Shown here: positions 35,942-45,008 of the stretch, in pieces | Position numbering within the stretch: position 1 is the first letter of the stretch | Layout of the letters: every line of letters begins with the position of its first letter | Assembly (NCBI RefSeq): GCF_020615385.1 | Contig: NZ_JAJAVB010000010.1 | Coordinates: 33,261 to 97,260, forward strand | Origin: Jiella soli | Lineage (GTDB): Bacteria; Pseudomonadota; Alphaproteobacteria; Rhizobiales; Rhizobiaceae | DNA: 64,000 nt | Direction of reading: 5' to 3' | Notes under the pieces: model-generated | Databases searched by the model: none | What the model saw: the letters and a program-made list of their open reading frames with translations, nothing else | Told to the model about the DNA's origin: nothing | Made by a program: the position numbers and the translations under genes

Positions 35942-37057
35942 TCAGAGATGGACGCGTTGCTCATCCCGGGCCGACGCGTCGATGGCGTGGATGACGGCTT
36001 CGAAGGCGAGCCCTGCGGTGAAATCGGGATACGCCGCGCCGCCGCAAGCGATCGCATTCAGGAAGCCGGCGACCTCGATCGTCTTCAAATCACCGAAACC
36101 CAGCTGGTGGCCGGGTGCCGGGCAGAACGCGCCATAGGGCGGATGCTGCGGGCCAGTCAGGATGGTGCGAAAGCCTTGTCTTGCCTGATCGCCCTCGTTG
36201 ACGAAGAGCTGCAGCTCGTTCATCCGCTCCTGCGCGAACGCGATCATCCCCTTGGTGCCGTGCACCTCGAAGTCGAGCTTGTTCTTGCGCCCCCAGGCCG
36301 AGCGGGACGTGGCGAGGACACCCTGCGCACCGGTCCTGAACCGCAAGATAGCCGAGGCGGCGTCCTCGTTTTCGACCTTCGCCCGTCCGCTGCCGTCGGC
36401 AAGCGGCCGGTCCGCATGGATGATCTGTGTGTCGGCGACGAGGCTCTCGACCGGTCCCATGAGGCCGATCGCCATCGAGACGAGATGACAGCCGAGATCG
36501 CCAAGTGTGCCGAGCCCGGCTTCGCTCCGCTTCGCCCGCCATGTCCAGGCGAGATCGGGATCGGCCTGATAGTCCTCGTCGACCACCCCGCGGAAATGCA
36601 CCGGCCGGCCGATGGCACCCGCCTCGATCAGGCGGCTTGCATGGGCGAAGGCGGGATTGTGGATGTAGTTGTAGCCGACGATGGTGCGCACGCCTGCCTC
36701 GCGTGCGGCCGCCTCCATCTCGCGGGCGTCGGCGAGGCTGAGCGCCATCGGCTTTTCGCAATGGACATGCTTGCCCGCGGCGATCGCCGCCATCGCCATC
36801 TCCCTGTGAAGCGCGTTCGGCGTGGTGATGGAGACAATGTCGACATCGGCGCTTTCCACGAGCTCGCGCCAGTCTTCGGTCCAGCCGGCGAAGCCGAACT
36901 GGCGGGCCATCGCCTCCGCCCTGTCGCGCGGCGTATCGCAGAGACAGGCGAGATGGACCTCGGGAAGATCGCCGAAGACGGCGCCGGCGGCGCGATAGGC
37001 CAGCGCGTGCGCCTTGCCCATGAAGCCGGTGCCGATGAGGCCGAGACCGATCGACAT
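35942..37057 (-). CDS. Gfo/Idh/MocA oxidoreductase of the inositol cluster
   Basis: This 371-residue NAD(P)-dependent dehydrogenase has GTGFMG at residues 9-14, HCEKPMALS with the catalytic lysine near 106, GYNYIHNPAF and LGDLGCHLVSMAIGLMG with the catalytic His. It is a distinct paralogue from iolG and probably oxidises another inositol stereoisomer (scyllo or D-chiro) or a related cyclitol. The substrate is not proven. AAGGAG precedes its ATG. It is first in the leftward operon, 87 bases from the divergent regulator with a palindromic operator between. Confidence 0.85.
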   Translation of the reverse strand: MSIGLGLIGTGFMGKAHALAYRAAGAVFGDLPEVHLACLCDTPRDRAEAMARQFGFAGWTEDWRELVESADVDIVSITTPNALHREMAMAAIAAGKHVHCEKPMALSLADAREMEAAAREAGVRTIVGYNYIHNPAFAHASRLIEAGAIGRPVHFRGVVDEDYQADPDLAWTWRAKRSEAGLGTLGDLGCHLVSMAIGLMGPVESLVADTQIIHADRPLADGSGRAKVENEDAASAILRFRTGAQGVLATSRSAWGRKNKLDFEVHGTKGMIAFAQERMNELQLFVNEGDQARQGFRTILTGPQHPPYGAFCPAPGHQLGFGDLKTIEVAGFLNAIACGGAAYPDFTAGLAFEAVIHAIDASARDEQRVHL

Positions 37058-37079
37058 ATCCTCTCCTTAACCTCCCGAC

Positions 37080-37097
37080 ATGGAATATATATTCCAT
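37080..37097. promoter_or_regulatory. Palindromic operator for the RpiR-type regulator
   Basis: ATGGAATATATATTCCAT is a perfect 18-base palindrome midway between the divergent Gfo/Idh gene and the regulator. It contains GGAA-N6-TTCC, which from memory is the recognition motif reported for IolR of Sinorhizobium meliloti. A second site of the same form lies at 38000-38015. It would control both arms and the regulator itself. Confidence 0.75.
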
Positions 37098-37144
37098 CTT
37101 CGGGATGCGCCTGTATGATGCTCGTGTCAAGATCGGAGAGTGGA

Positions 37145-37975
37145 ATGGCGGTGAGCGAGACGACATCTGCGCCGGCGAGCGTGAGCGAACTCATGGAGCG
37201 GCTCGACACTATCGCCGCATCGCTGCCAAAACGGCTCGGCCAGTGCGCCGACTTCCTGCGCCACAACATTCATCTCGTCGCGGTCTCGACTGTTGCCGAT
37301 CTTTCGGCCGGCGCGGGCGTCCAGCCCTCGGCCTTCATGCGCTTCTGCCAGGCGCTCGGTTTTTCGGGCTTCTCCGAGATGCAGGCGCTGTTTCGCGCCG
37401 AATACGCCCAGTTGCGCCCGGATTATGCCGAGCGCCTGTCGCAGCTGCGCGAGCGCGGAGCACAAGGGCCCGGCGGTCTTGCCGCGGACTTCGTCGAGGC
37501 CGGGCACAAGTCTCTGATCTCCCTGATGAACTCGTTGGATGAGGAACGGCTTGGCGAGGCCTGCGAATTGCTCGCGGCGGCCGGCACGATCCATCTGGTC
37601 GGCCTGCGTCGGGCCTTCGCCATCGTCAGCTACATGGGCTACATGCTCGACAAGATGCAGGTGCCGACGGTGATCCACCGGACCTCCGGTCAGATCGAGA
37701 GCGATCACGCGATTCGGCCGGGCGACTGCCTCTTTGCCGTCAGCTTCGCCCCCTTCTCCCAGGAAACGCTGCAGCTCGCCGCACGGACCGCCGACCGCGG
37801 CATCCCGGTCGTCGCGCTGAGCGACACGGCGGACTGCCCGCTGCGCGATACGGCCAGGGTTCTTCTGATCGCCCGCGAAGTCGATGTCGGCGCCTTCCGC
37901 GCGCCGATCGCGGCGATGACCCTCGCGACCTCGTTGACGGTCGCGGTCGGCGGCAGACGGAAGGACGGCGATTGA
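37145..37975 (+). CDS. iolR: RpiR-type transcriptional regulator of inositol genes
   Basis: This 276-residue RpiR/MurR-family regulator has an N-terminal helix-turn-helix (about 1-95: STVADLSAGAGVQPSAFMRFCQALGFSGFSEMQ) and a C-terminal SIS sugar-phosphate binding domain (about 120-260, with GTIHLVGLRRAFAIVSYMG and FAVSFAPFSQETLQLA). It likely represses the iol genes until a pathway intermediate binds. GGAG seven bases upstream fixes the start. The operators flank the gene at 37080 and 38000. Confidence 0.88.
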   Translation: MAVSETTSAPASVSELMERLDTIAASLPKRLGQCADFLRHNIHLVAVSTVADLSAGAGVQPSAFMRFCQALGFSGFSEMQALFRAEYAQLRPDYAERLSQLRERGAQGPGGLAADFVEAGHKSLISLMNSLDEERLGEACELLAAAGTIHLVGLRRAFAIVSYMGYMLDKMQVPTVIHRTSGQIESDHAIRPGDCLFAVSFAPFSQETLQLAARTADRGIPVVALSDTADCPLRDTARVLLIAREVDVGAFRAPIAAMTLATSLTVAVGGRRKDGD

Positions 37976-37999
37976 CATTCCGCGTCGACAGGTCAAAAA

Positions 38000-38015
38000 T
38001 GGAATAAATCTTCCA
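38000..38015. promoter_or_regulatory. Second regulator site, before the ABC transporter
   Basis: TGGAATAAATCTTCCA keeps the TGGAA-N6-TTCCA arms and spacing of the site at 37080. It lies 25 bases after the regulator stop and 102 bases before the binding-protein start, placing the transporter and iolCDEB under the same control. Confidence 0.65.
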
Positions 38016-38116
38016 AATGATCGCCGGGAGGGCGGCATGGAGGAGCCAAGGGTTCGGCCGTCGCGGGTTTGCCGGCCGTTCGGACGATCCATTTCGACAG
38101 CGGGAGGAACATCGCA

Positions 38117-39043
38117 ATGAGAATTCTGAAGACGCTTGCCGGCGCCGCCATGGCGCTCGCCATTGCCGGGCCGGCCTTTGCCCAGCAGATCATCGTCGTC
38201 ACCCACGGACAGGCGAACGATCCGTTCTGGTCGGTGGTCAAGAACGGCGTCGAAGAGGCGGCCAAGAACACTGGCGCCGATGTCGACTACCGGGCGCCTG
38301 AGACCTTCGACATGGTGCAGATGAGCCAGCTTATCGACGCCGCCGTCAATCAGGAGCCGGACGGCCTGGTGGTCTCGATCCCCGACGCGGACGCTCTCGG
38401 CCCCTCGATAGAACGCGCCGTGAAGGCCGGAATCCCGGTGATCTCGATGAATTCCGGCTCGGACGTGTCGAAGAAGCTCGGCGCGCTCCTCCATGTCGGC
38501 CAGGACGAGTTCACCGCCGGCAAGGCGGCGGGCGAGAAGCTGAAGGAGATGGGCGGCAAGACGGCGCTATGCGTCAATCAGGAAGTGGGCAATGTCTCGC
38601 TCGACCAGCGCTGCGCCGGCTTCAAGGAAGGCTTCGGCGGCAATGTCGAGGTGCTGCCGACCGGAAACGATCCGACCGAGGTGAAGTCGAAGGTGCAGGC
38701 GGCGCTTGAGTCCAATCAGGACGTCGACACCATTCTCGGCCTCGGCGCCGCCACCGTCGGCGAGCCGGCCGTTCAGGCGGTCGAGGCCGTCGGACGTGGC
38801 GGCAAGGTGAACGTCGCCAGCTTCGACCTGTCCTCCGGCTTCCTCAAGGACGTCGCCGCCGGCAAGGCGGCCTTCGCCATCGACCAGCAGCAGTTCCTGC
38901 AGGGCTATCTGCCGGTCGTGTTCCTGGCGCTCGATGCCAAGTATGGCCTCGTCCCCGGCGGCAACGTGCCCTCCGGCCCGAACCTGATCACCAAGGACAA
39001 GGCCGAGCAGGTCGTCGATCTGTCGGCCAAGGGTATTCGCTGA
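38117..39043 (+). CDS. Inositol-type ABC transporter substrate-binding protein
   Basis: This 308-residue periplasmic sugar-binding protein (ribose/inositol type, Peripla_BP_4) has a signal peptide (MRILKTLAGAAMALAIAGPAFA) followed by QQIIVVTHGQANDPFWSVVKNGVEEAAKNTGADV. Its place in the iol cluster points to myo-inositol as ligand. GGAGG ten bases upstream fixes the start. A hairpin follows the gene, which may protect the message and raise its level over the permease. Confidence 0.88.
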   Translation: MRILKTLAGAAMALAIAGPAFAQQIIVVTHGQANDPFWSVVKNGVEEAAKNTGADVDYRAPETFDMVQMSQLIDAAVNQEPDGLVVSIPDADALGPSIERAVKAGIPVISMNSGSDVSKKLGALLHVGQDEFTAGKAAGEKLKEMGGKTALCVNQEVGNVSLDQRCAGFKEGFGGNVEVLPTGNDPTEVKSKVQAALESNQDVDTILGLGAATVGEPAVQAVEAVGRGGKVNVASFDLSSGFLKDVAAGKAAFAIDQQQFLQGYLPVVFLALDAKYGLVPGGNVPSGPNLITKDKAEQVVDLSAKGIR

Positions 39044-39077
39044 CCAGGGCGCGGCTCTGTCCGTAGCAATCCCTCGG

Positions 39078-39108
39078 AGGCCGCGGCGCAACAGTCGCGG
39101 TGCGGCCT
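39078..39108 (+). other. Intercistronic hairpin after the binding-protein gene
   Basis: AGGCCGC (39078-39084) pairs with GCGGCCT (39102-39108) across a 17-base loop with partial further pairing. There is no T-run. It lies 34 bases after the stop in a 200-base gap that otherwise holds no gene. Confidence 0.45.
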
Positions 39109-39243
39109 TCGAGCATCGAGCGACGCCTCGCCGCTTCGTGACGGTGCTCGACCCTTCGCTTTACTCATCATCTTCGAATTACCGCGGGCTTCGACCCGAA
39201 AGCCGCGGGGCGCCTTTGTGAAGGCCTGCAGAGGAGACACGCC

Positions 39244-40350
39244 ATGGCCGACGTCTCGCAGACCGTTCAGGACGAACGGCTGAAGCGCGAGGGCTTCGCG
39301 ACCAAGCTGATGAAGCGGCCGGAACTCGGCGCGCTCGCCGGGGTGGTCGCGGTAACCCTCTTCTTTTTCTTCACCGCCTCCGACACGATGTTCACGCTCT
39401 CCGGCGTGATGAACTTCATGACCCCCGCGGCGCAGCTGGGCATCCTCGCCATCGGTGCCGCCATGCTGATGATCGGCGGTGAATTCGACCTGTCCATCGG
39501 CTCGATGGTCGCCTTTTCCGGCCTCGTCTTCGGCGCCTTCGTGGTCACCTTCGGCTTGCCGCTCGTTGTCGCGATCCCCGCGACCTTCGCCATCGCCGCG
39601 GCGCTCGGCATGTTGAACGGGACGATCGTCCTCAAGACCGGCCTACCGTCCTTCATCGTAACGCTCGCCTTCCTGTTCATCCTGCGCGGCGCCTCGCTGG
39701 TCGGGCTGAAGATCGCCACCGGTGGCTCCACCCAGCTGCGCGGCGTGCGCGATGCGGTCGAAGGCGACTGGCTGGCGCCGATCTTTTCGGGCGACGCCTT
39801 CACCGACCTGTTCGCCTGGCTTGCGAAGCAGGGCCTGATCGACCGGTTTTCCAGCGGCCTGCCGAAGGTGCCGGGCGTACCCGTCGAAATCCTCTGGTTC
39901 GCCGCCTTCGCCCTCGTGGCAACCTACGTTCTCCTGCGTACGCCCCAGGGCAACTGGATCTTCGCCTCCGGCGGCGACGAGAATGCCGCATCGAATTCGG
40001 GCGTGCCTGTGCGCAAGGTCAAGATCTCGCTCTTCGTCCTGACCGCCTGCTGCGCCACCCTCGTCGCCATCATCACCGTGATCGATGCCGGATCGACCGA
40101 TGCGAGGCGCGGCTTCATGAAGGAATTCGAGGCGATCATCGCCGCCGTCATCGGCGGCTGCCTCCTCACCGGCGGCTATGGCTCGGCGATCGGGGCCTTC
40201 TTCGGCGCCATCATCTTCGGCATGGTGACGATCGGCCTCAGCTACACCAATTTCGACCAGGACTGGTTCCAGGTGTTCCTCGGCGCCATGCTGCTCGCCG
40301 CCGTCCTCTTCAACAACTACATCCGCAAGCGGGTGACGGGGGAGCGCTGA
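39244..40350 (+). CDS. Inositol-type ABC transporter permease
   Basis: This 368-residue permease of the ribose/xylose/inositol type (BPD_transp_2) has about ten membrane helices, with the family signature GGEFDLSIGSMVAFSGLVFGA and the C-terminal GGCLLTGGYGSAIGAFFGAIIFGMV. A periplasmic insertion (about residues 155-215, GSTQLRGVRDAVEGDWLAPIFSGD) is longer than in RbsC. It lies one base upstream of the ATPase gene. Confidence 0.9.
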   Translation: MADVSQTVQDERLKREGFATKLMKRPELGALAGVVAVTLFFFFTASDTMFTLSGVMNFMTPAAQLGILAIGAAMLMIGGEFDLSIGSMVAFSGLVFGAFVVTFGLPLVVAIPATFAIAAALGMLNGTIVLKTGLPSFIVTLAFLFILRGASLVGLKIATGGSTQLRGVRDAVEGDWLAPIFSGDAFTDLFAWLAKQGLIDRFSSGLPKVPGVPVEILWFAAFALVATYVLLRTPQGNWIFASGGDENAASNSGVPVRKVKISLFVLTACCATLVAIITVIDAGSTDARRGFMKEFEAIIAAVIGGCLLTGGYGSAIGAFFGAIIFGMVTIGLSYTNFDQDWFQVFLGAMLLAAVLFNNYIRKRVTGER

Positions 40351-40351
40351 G

Positions 40352-41131
40352 ATGTCGAAGCCCATCGTCCACATGGAAAACATCGAGAAGCACTTCGGCA
40401 ACATCATCGCTCTCGCCGGCGTCAGCTTCGACGTCGTCGCCGGCGAATGCCATTGCCTGCTCGGCGACAACGGCGCCGGCAAGTCGACCTTCATCAAGAC
40501 CATGTCCGGCGTTCACAAGCCGACCAAGGGCGCGATCTTCTTCGACGGCAAACCAATGTCCTTCGACAGCCCGCGCGATGCCATGGAGGCCGGGATCGCC
40601 ACGGTCTTCCAGGATCTCGCGATGATCCCGCTGATGTCGGTGACCCGCAATTTCTTCATGGGGCGGGAACCGACCAAAGGCAGATGGCTGTTCAAGCGCA
40701 TGGACATCGACAAGGCGAACTCGGCCACCATGGAAGCGATGCGCGAGATGGGGATCAAGTTGCGCTCGCCGGACCAGGCGGTCGGGACCCTATCGGGCGG
40801 CGAGCGCCAGACCGTCGCGATCGCCCGCGCCGTCTATTTCGGCGCCAAGGTGCTGATCCTGGACGAGCCGACCTCGGCGCTCGGCGTCCGCCAGACCGCG
40901 AACGTGCTCGCGACCATCGACCGGGTGCGCAAGCAGGGCGTCGGCATCGTCTTCATCACTCATAATGTGCGGCACGCGCTTGCCGTCGGCGACCGCTTCA
41001 CCGTGCTGAACCGCGGCAAGACCCTGGGAACGGCGAAGCGCGGCGACATCACCGGCAACGAACTGCAGGACCTGATGGCCGGCGGCCAGGAGATGGCCTC
41101 GCTCGAAGGCTCGCTCGGCGGGACCGTCTGA
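40352..41131 (+). CDS. Inositol-type ABC transporter ATP-binding protein
   Basis: This 259-residue single-domain ABC ATPase has Walker A GDNGAGKST (38-46), signature LSGGERQTVAIARA and Walker B VLILDEPTSALG. Ribose-type importers often use a double-domain ATPase of about 500 residues; this is the half-size form, which must work as a homodimer, as in fructose importer FrcA. It starts one base after the permease stop and its stop shares one base with the iolC start. Confidence 0.92.
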   Translation: MSKPIVHMENIEKHFGNIIALAGVSFDVVAGECHCLLGDNGAGKSTFIKTMSGVHKPTKGAIFFDGKPMSFDSPRDAMEAGIATVFQDLAMIPLMSVTRNFFMGREPTKGRWLFKRMDIDKANSATMEAMREMGIKLRSPDQAVGTLSGGERQTVAIARAVYFGAKVLILDEPTSALGVRQTANVLATIDRVRKQGVGIVFITHNVRHALAVGDRFTVLNRGKTLGTAKRGDITGNELQDLMAGGQEMASLEGSLGGTV

Positions 41132-43056
41132 TGGCCAGGGATCTCGACCTCATCACCATCGGCCGCTCCTCCGTCGACCTCTATGGCGGACAGGTGGGCG
41201 GCCGGCTCGAGGACATGCGCAGCTTCGACAAATATGTCGGCGGTTCGCCCACCAACATGGCCACGGGCACGGCCCGGCTCGGCCTGAAGTCGGCGCTGAT
41301 CACCCGTGTCGGCGACGAACATATGGGGCGGTTCCTGATCGAGGAACTGAAGCGCGAGGGCGTCGAAACGACCGGCGTCGTCACCGACCCAGAGCGCCTG
41401 ACCGCGCTCGTCATTCTCGGCATAAGGGACGAGACCCAGTTCCCGATGATCTTCTATCGCGAGAACTGCGCCGACATGGCGCTGTGCGAGGACGATATCG
41501 ACGAGGCCCTTATCGCGCGGGCGCGGGCCGTCGTCGTGACCGGCACCCATCTCAGCCACCCGCGCACGGAAGCGGCCGTCCTGAAGGCTGTCCGGCTGGC
41601 GCGCAAGCACGGCGCACGGACCGCGCTCGACATCGACTATCGCCCCAATCTCTGGGGGCTCGCCGGTCACGGCGCGGGCGGAGAGCGCTTCATTGCCTCG
41701 GATGCGGTGACCGCAAAGCTTCAGGCGACGCTCTCCCTCTTCGACCTGATCGTTGGCACGGAAGAAGAGTTCCACATCGCCGGCGGGACGACGGACACCA
41801 TCGAGGCCGTGCGGGCCGTGCGGGCCGTCTCGGACGCGACACTGGTCTGCAAGCGCGGAGCAGCGGGTGCCGTCGCCTTCACCGGCGCCATCCCGGACAG
41901 TCTCGACGAGGGCGAGAGCGGCCCGGGATTCCCGATCGAGGTCTTCAACGTGCTCGGCGCCGGCGACGGGTTCATGTCGGGTCTTCTGAAGGGCTGGCTC
42001 GACGGAGAGAGCTGGCCGAAGGCGCTCGAATACGCCAATGCCTGCGGCGCCTTCGCGGTCTCGCGGCATGGCTGCACGCCGGCCTATCCCTCGCTTGCCG
42101 AGCTGGACTTCTTCCTGAAGCGCGGCGTGAAGGAGAAGGCGCTGCGGAAGGACGCCGCGCTCGAACGCATCCACTGGTCGACCACCCGCAAGGGCGACTT
42201 CTCGACCATGCGCGTCTTCGCCTTCGACCATCGCATGCAGCTGGAAGATCTTCCCGGCTCAAGCCCGGAGAAGATCGGCGCCTTCAAGGAGCTTTGCCTC
42301 GACGCGGTGCTGAAGGTCCAGGCCGGGCGGAAGGGCTACGGCCTTCTCTGCGACGGGCGGCTCGGACGCCGGGCGCTCTACCGCGCGGCGGGCCGCGGCC
42401 TTTGGATCGGCCGTCCGGTGGAGTGGCCGGGATCGCGGCCGCTCGTCTTCGAGCCGGAGATCGGCGCGGACTGCGGCGGCCTCTCCGAATGGCCGGCCGA
42501 GCATGTGGTCAAATGCCTCTGCTTCTGCCATCCGGACGATCCGGCGGAGCTTTGGGCCGAGCAGGAGACGAGCGTGCGTCGCCTGTTCGAGGCGGCGCGT
42601 CGGAACCGACTGGAATTCCTGCTCGAGGTGATCCCCTCAAAGGCCGGGCCGGTCGACGACCAGACGACAGCGGAAGTCATCCGCCGCTTCTACGACATCG
42701 GCATCTATCCAGACTGGTGGAAGCTCGAGCCGATGGCGAGCGAAGCGGCGTGGAAAGGGGCCTGCGCGGCGATCACGGAACACGATCCCCATGTCCGCGG
42801 CATCGTGATGCTCGGCCTGGACGCGTCGGAGGAGGCTCTGAAGGAAAGCTTCGCCGTTGCGGCCCGGTTCGATCTGGTGAAGGGCTTCGCCGTCGGCCGG
42901 ACGATCTTCGGCGAGGCGGCGAGGGCCCATCTCGCCGGCGCGCTGTCGCCGGACGACGCCACGGCGATGATGGCGGAGAAATACCGCCGGCTCTGTGCCC
43001 TTTGGGATGCGGCCCGCGCCGCCGGGCTGGAGACGGACGAGGAGACGACGCGATGA
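41131..43056 (+). CDS. iolC: 5-dehydro-2-deoxygluconokinase fused to an IolJ-like aldolase domain
   Basis: This 641-residue two-domain enzyme has an N-terminal PfkB kinase (about 1-320) with GRSSVDLYGGQVGGRLEDM, GGSPTNMATG and the catalytic GAGDGF loop (Asp279), and a C-terminal DUF2090 domain (about 335-630, starting MRVFAFDHRMQLEDL). The kinase phosphorylates 5-dehydro-2-deoxygluconate; the DUF2090 part is annotated in related proteins as the aldolase that yields malonate semialdehyde and DHAP. This replaces a separate iolJ, which I do not see. ATG shares a base with the ATPase stop; the end overlaps iolD (ATGA). Confidence 0.93.
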   Translation: MARDLDLITIGRSSVDLYGGQVGGRLEDMRSFDKYVGGSPTNMATGTARLGLKSALITRVGDEHMGRFLIEELKREGVETTGVVTDPERLTALVILGIRDETQFPMIFYRENCADMALCEDDIDEALIARARAVVVTGTHLSHPRTEAAVLKAVRLARKHGARTALDIDYRPNLWGLAGHGAGGERFIASDAVTAKLQATLSLFDLIVGTEEEFHIAGGTTDTIEAVRAVRAVSDATLVCKRGAAGAVAFTGAIPDSLDEGESGPGFPIEVFNVLGAGDGFMSGLLKGWLDGESWPKALEYANACGAFAVSRHGCTPAYPSLAELDFFLKRGVKEKALRKDAALERIHWSTTRKGDFSTMRVFAFDHRMQLEDLPGSSPEKIGAFKELCLDAVLKVQAGRKGYGLLCDGRLGRRALYRAAGRGLWIGRPVEWPGSRPLVFEPEIGADCGGLSEWPAEHVVKCLCFCHPDDPAELWAEQETSVRRLFEAARRNRLEFLLEVIPSKAGPVDDQTTAEVIRRFYDIGIYPDWWKLEPMASEAAWKGACAAITEHDPHVRGIVMLGLDASEEALKESFAVAARFDLVKGFAVGRTIFGEAARAHLAGALSPDDATAMMAEKYRRLCALWDAARAAGLETDEETTR

Positions 43057-44882
43057 CGACGATCAGGCTGACCGCCGCCCAGGCGATGGTGAAATATCTG
43101 AGCCGCCAGATGACCGAGACGGGCGAGCCGTTCCTTGCCGGCGTCTGGGCGATCTTCGGCCACGGCAATGTCGCCGGCATCGGCGAAGCGCTTTATGCCG
43201 AGCGCGACGCCATCCGCACCTGGCGCGGCCATAACGAGCAGACGATGGCCCACGCGGCGATCGCCTTCGCCAAGCAGTCGGCGCGGCGACGCGCCATGGC
43301 GGTGACCTCGTCGATCGGCCCCGGCGCGACCAACATGGTCACCGCAGCGGCGCTCGCCCATGTCAACCGCCTGCCGCTGCTGCTCCTTCCCGGCGACGTC
43401 TTCTCAGGCCGGGGTCCCGATCCCGTCCTCCAACAGGTCGAGGACTTTGCCGACGGCACCGTCTCGGCGAACGACTGCTTCCGGCCGGTGACCCGCTATT
43501 TCGACCGGATCGTGCGGCCGGACCAGCTTCTGACCGCCCTGCCCCGCGCCTTCCGGGTGATGACCGACCCGGCCGATTGCGGGCCGGTGTGTCTCGCCTT
43601 CTGCCAGGACGTCCAGGCCGAGGCCTTCCACTATCCCGCAAGCTTCTTCGAGCCGCGTGTCTGGCGCATTCGCCGACCGCACCCCGATCCGGCCGAGCTC
43701 GACGCCATCGCTTCGCTGCTGAAGGCTGCGGAGAGGCCGGTGATCGTCGCTGGCGGCGGCGTCCACTATTCCGGCGCGAGCGAAGCGCTCCAGGACTTCG
43801 CCTCGACGCATGCGATTCCCGTCGTCGAGAGCCAGGCCGGCAAGTCGGCGCTCGCCTTCGACCACGCCATGAATCTCGGCCCGGTCGGCGTGACCGGATC
43901 GTCCTCGGCCAATGTCGTCTGCGCCGAAGCCGACCTCGTCCTCGGCGTCGGCACGCGGTTCCAGGACTTCACCACGGGGTCGTGGAACCTCTTCAAGAAC
44001 CCGAGGCGCAAGCTCGTCTCGCTCAATGTCGCCGCCTATGACGCGGCGAAGCACGGCGCCGAGCCGCTCTGCTGTGATGCCAGGGTCGGCCTCGAGCGCC
44101 TGTCGCAAGCCCTCGCCGGCAGGCGCTTTCAACCACCGTCCGAGACGCTCAAGGCCGAATGGTTTGCGGCGGTCGATCCGCTGACGGAGGCGCCGGCCGA
44201 CACCAATGCGCTGCCGACCGATCAACAGGTGATCGGCGCGGTGCAGCGTGCGAGCGGGCCGGACACCGTCGTCATGTGCGCCGCGGGCACGATGCCGGGC
44301 GAACTCCACAAGCTCTGGAAGGCGCCCCGCCCCGGCGCCTATCACATGGAATATGGCTATTCCTGCATGGGTTACGAGATCGCCGGCGCGATCGGGATCA
44401 AGATGGCGGAGCCCGATCGCGACGTCGTCTGCATGCTCGGCGACGGCAGCTACATGATGGCGAATTCCGAACTCGCCACCGCCGCGATGCTAGGCCTGAA
44501 GATCACCATCGTCCTCACCGACAATCGCGGTTTCGGCTGTATCAACCGCCTGCAGATGGCTTGCGGTGGGGCGGAGTTCAATAATCTCCTCGACCATGCC
44601 GAGCACGTCAATCCGTCGCGGATCGACTTCGCCGCCCATGCGGCGTCGATGGGAGCCGAGGCGATGCATGTCGCCTCGATCGCCGAACTGGAAGACGCGC
44701 TCGAACGGGCGAAGACGGCGGCCGGACCGTTCGTGGTGGTGATCGATGCGGATCCCTACCCGTCGAGCGAGCCGGGTGGGCACTGGTGGGACGTCGCGGT
44801 TCCCGAAGTCTCCTCGCGCGAAGAGGTGGCCGAGGCTCGCAAGGCGTATGAAGAGCAGGTGAAGATGCGGGCGGGCGGGTGA
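43053..44882 (+). CDS. iolD: 3D-trihydroxycyclohexane-1,2-dione hydrolase
   Basis: This 609-residue thiamine diphosphate enzyme opens the ring of 3D-(3,5/4)-trihydroxycyclohexane-1,2-dione to 5-deoxyglucuronate. The ThDP-activating Glu lies in TWRGHNEQTMAHAA, and the ThDP/Mg motif GDGS is at 463-466, closing with LTDNRGFGCIN. The start overlaps the iolC stop (ATGA) and has AGGAG upstream. A long frame reading from 41484 into this gene is spurious before 43053. Confidence 0.95.
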   Translation: MTTIRLTAAQAMVKYLSRQMTETGEPFLAGVWAIFGHGNVAGIGEALYAERDAIRTWRGHNEQTMAHAAIAFAKQSARRRAMAVTSSIGPGATNMVTAAALAHVNRLPLLLLPGDVFSGRGPDPVLQQVEDFADGTVSANDCFRPVTRYFDRIVRPDQLLTALPRAFRVMTDPADCGPVCLAFCQDVQAEAFHYPASFFEPRVWRIRRPHPDPAELDAIASLLKAAERPVIVAGGGVHYSGASEALQDFASTHAIPVVESQAGKSALAFDHAMNLGPVGVTGSSSANVVCAEADLVLGVGTRFQDFTTGSWNLFKNPRRKLVSLNVAAYDAAKHGAEPLCCDARVGLERLSQALAGRRFQPPSETLKAEWFAAVDPLTEAPADTNALPTDQQVIGAVQRASGPDTVVMCAAGTMPGELHKLWKAPRPGAYHMEYGYSCMGYEIAGAIGIKMAEPDRDVVCMLGDGSYMMANSELATAAMLGLKITIVLTDNRGFGCINRLQMACGGAEFNNLLDHAEHVNPSRIDFAAHAASMGAEAMHVASIAELEDALERAKTAAGPFVVVIDADPYPSSEPGGHWWDVAVPEVSSREEVAEARKAYEEQVKMRAGG

Positions 44883-45008
44883 TGATCGGTCAGATGTTGC
44901 CCGTCAAGAACAGGCCGACGCCGCGCCCTTCGCGCGACGGATCAGATGAAGCAATCCGTCTCAACCAAATAACTCGACGCTTTTCCTCTTCCCAACGGGA
45001 CCCCACCC

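Noticed and set aside
41484-43052. Open frame in front of iolD, overlapping iolC
   Set aside because: It is the +1-shifted shadow of iolC with Arg-rich, domain-free sequence. The true iolD start is the ATG at 43053 overlapping the iolC stop.
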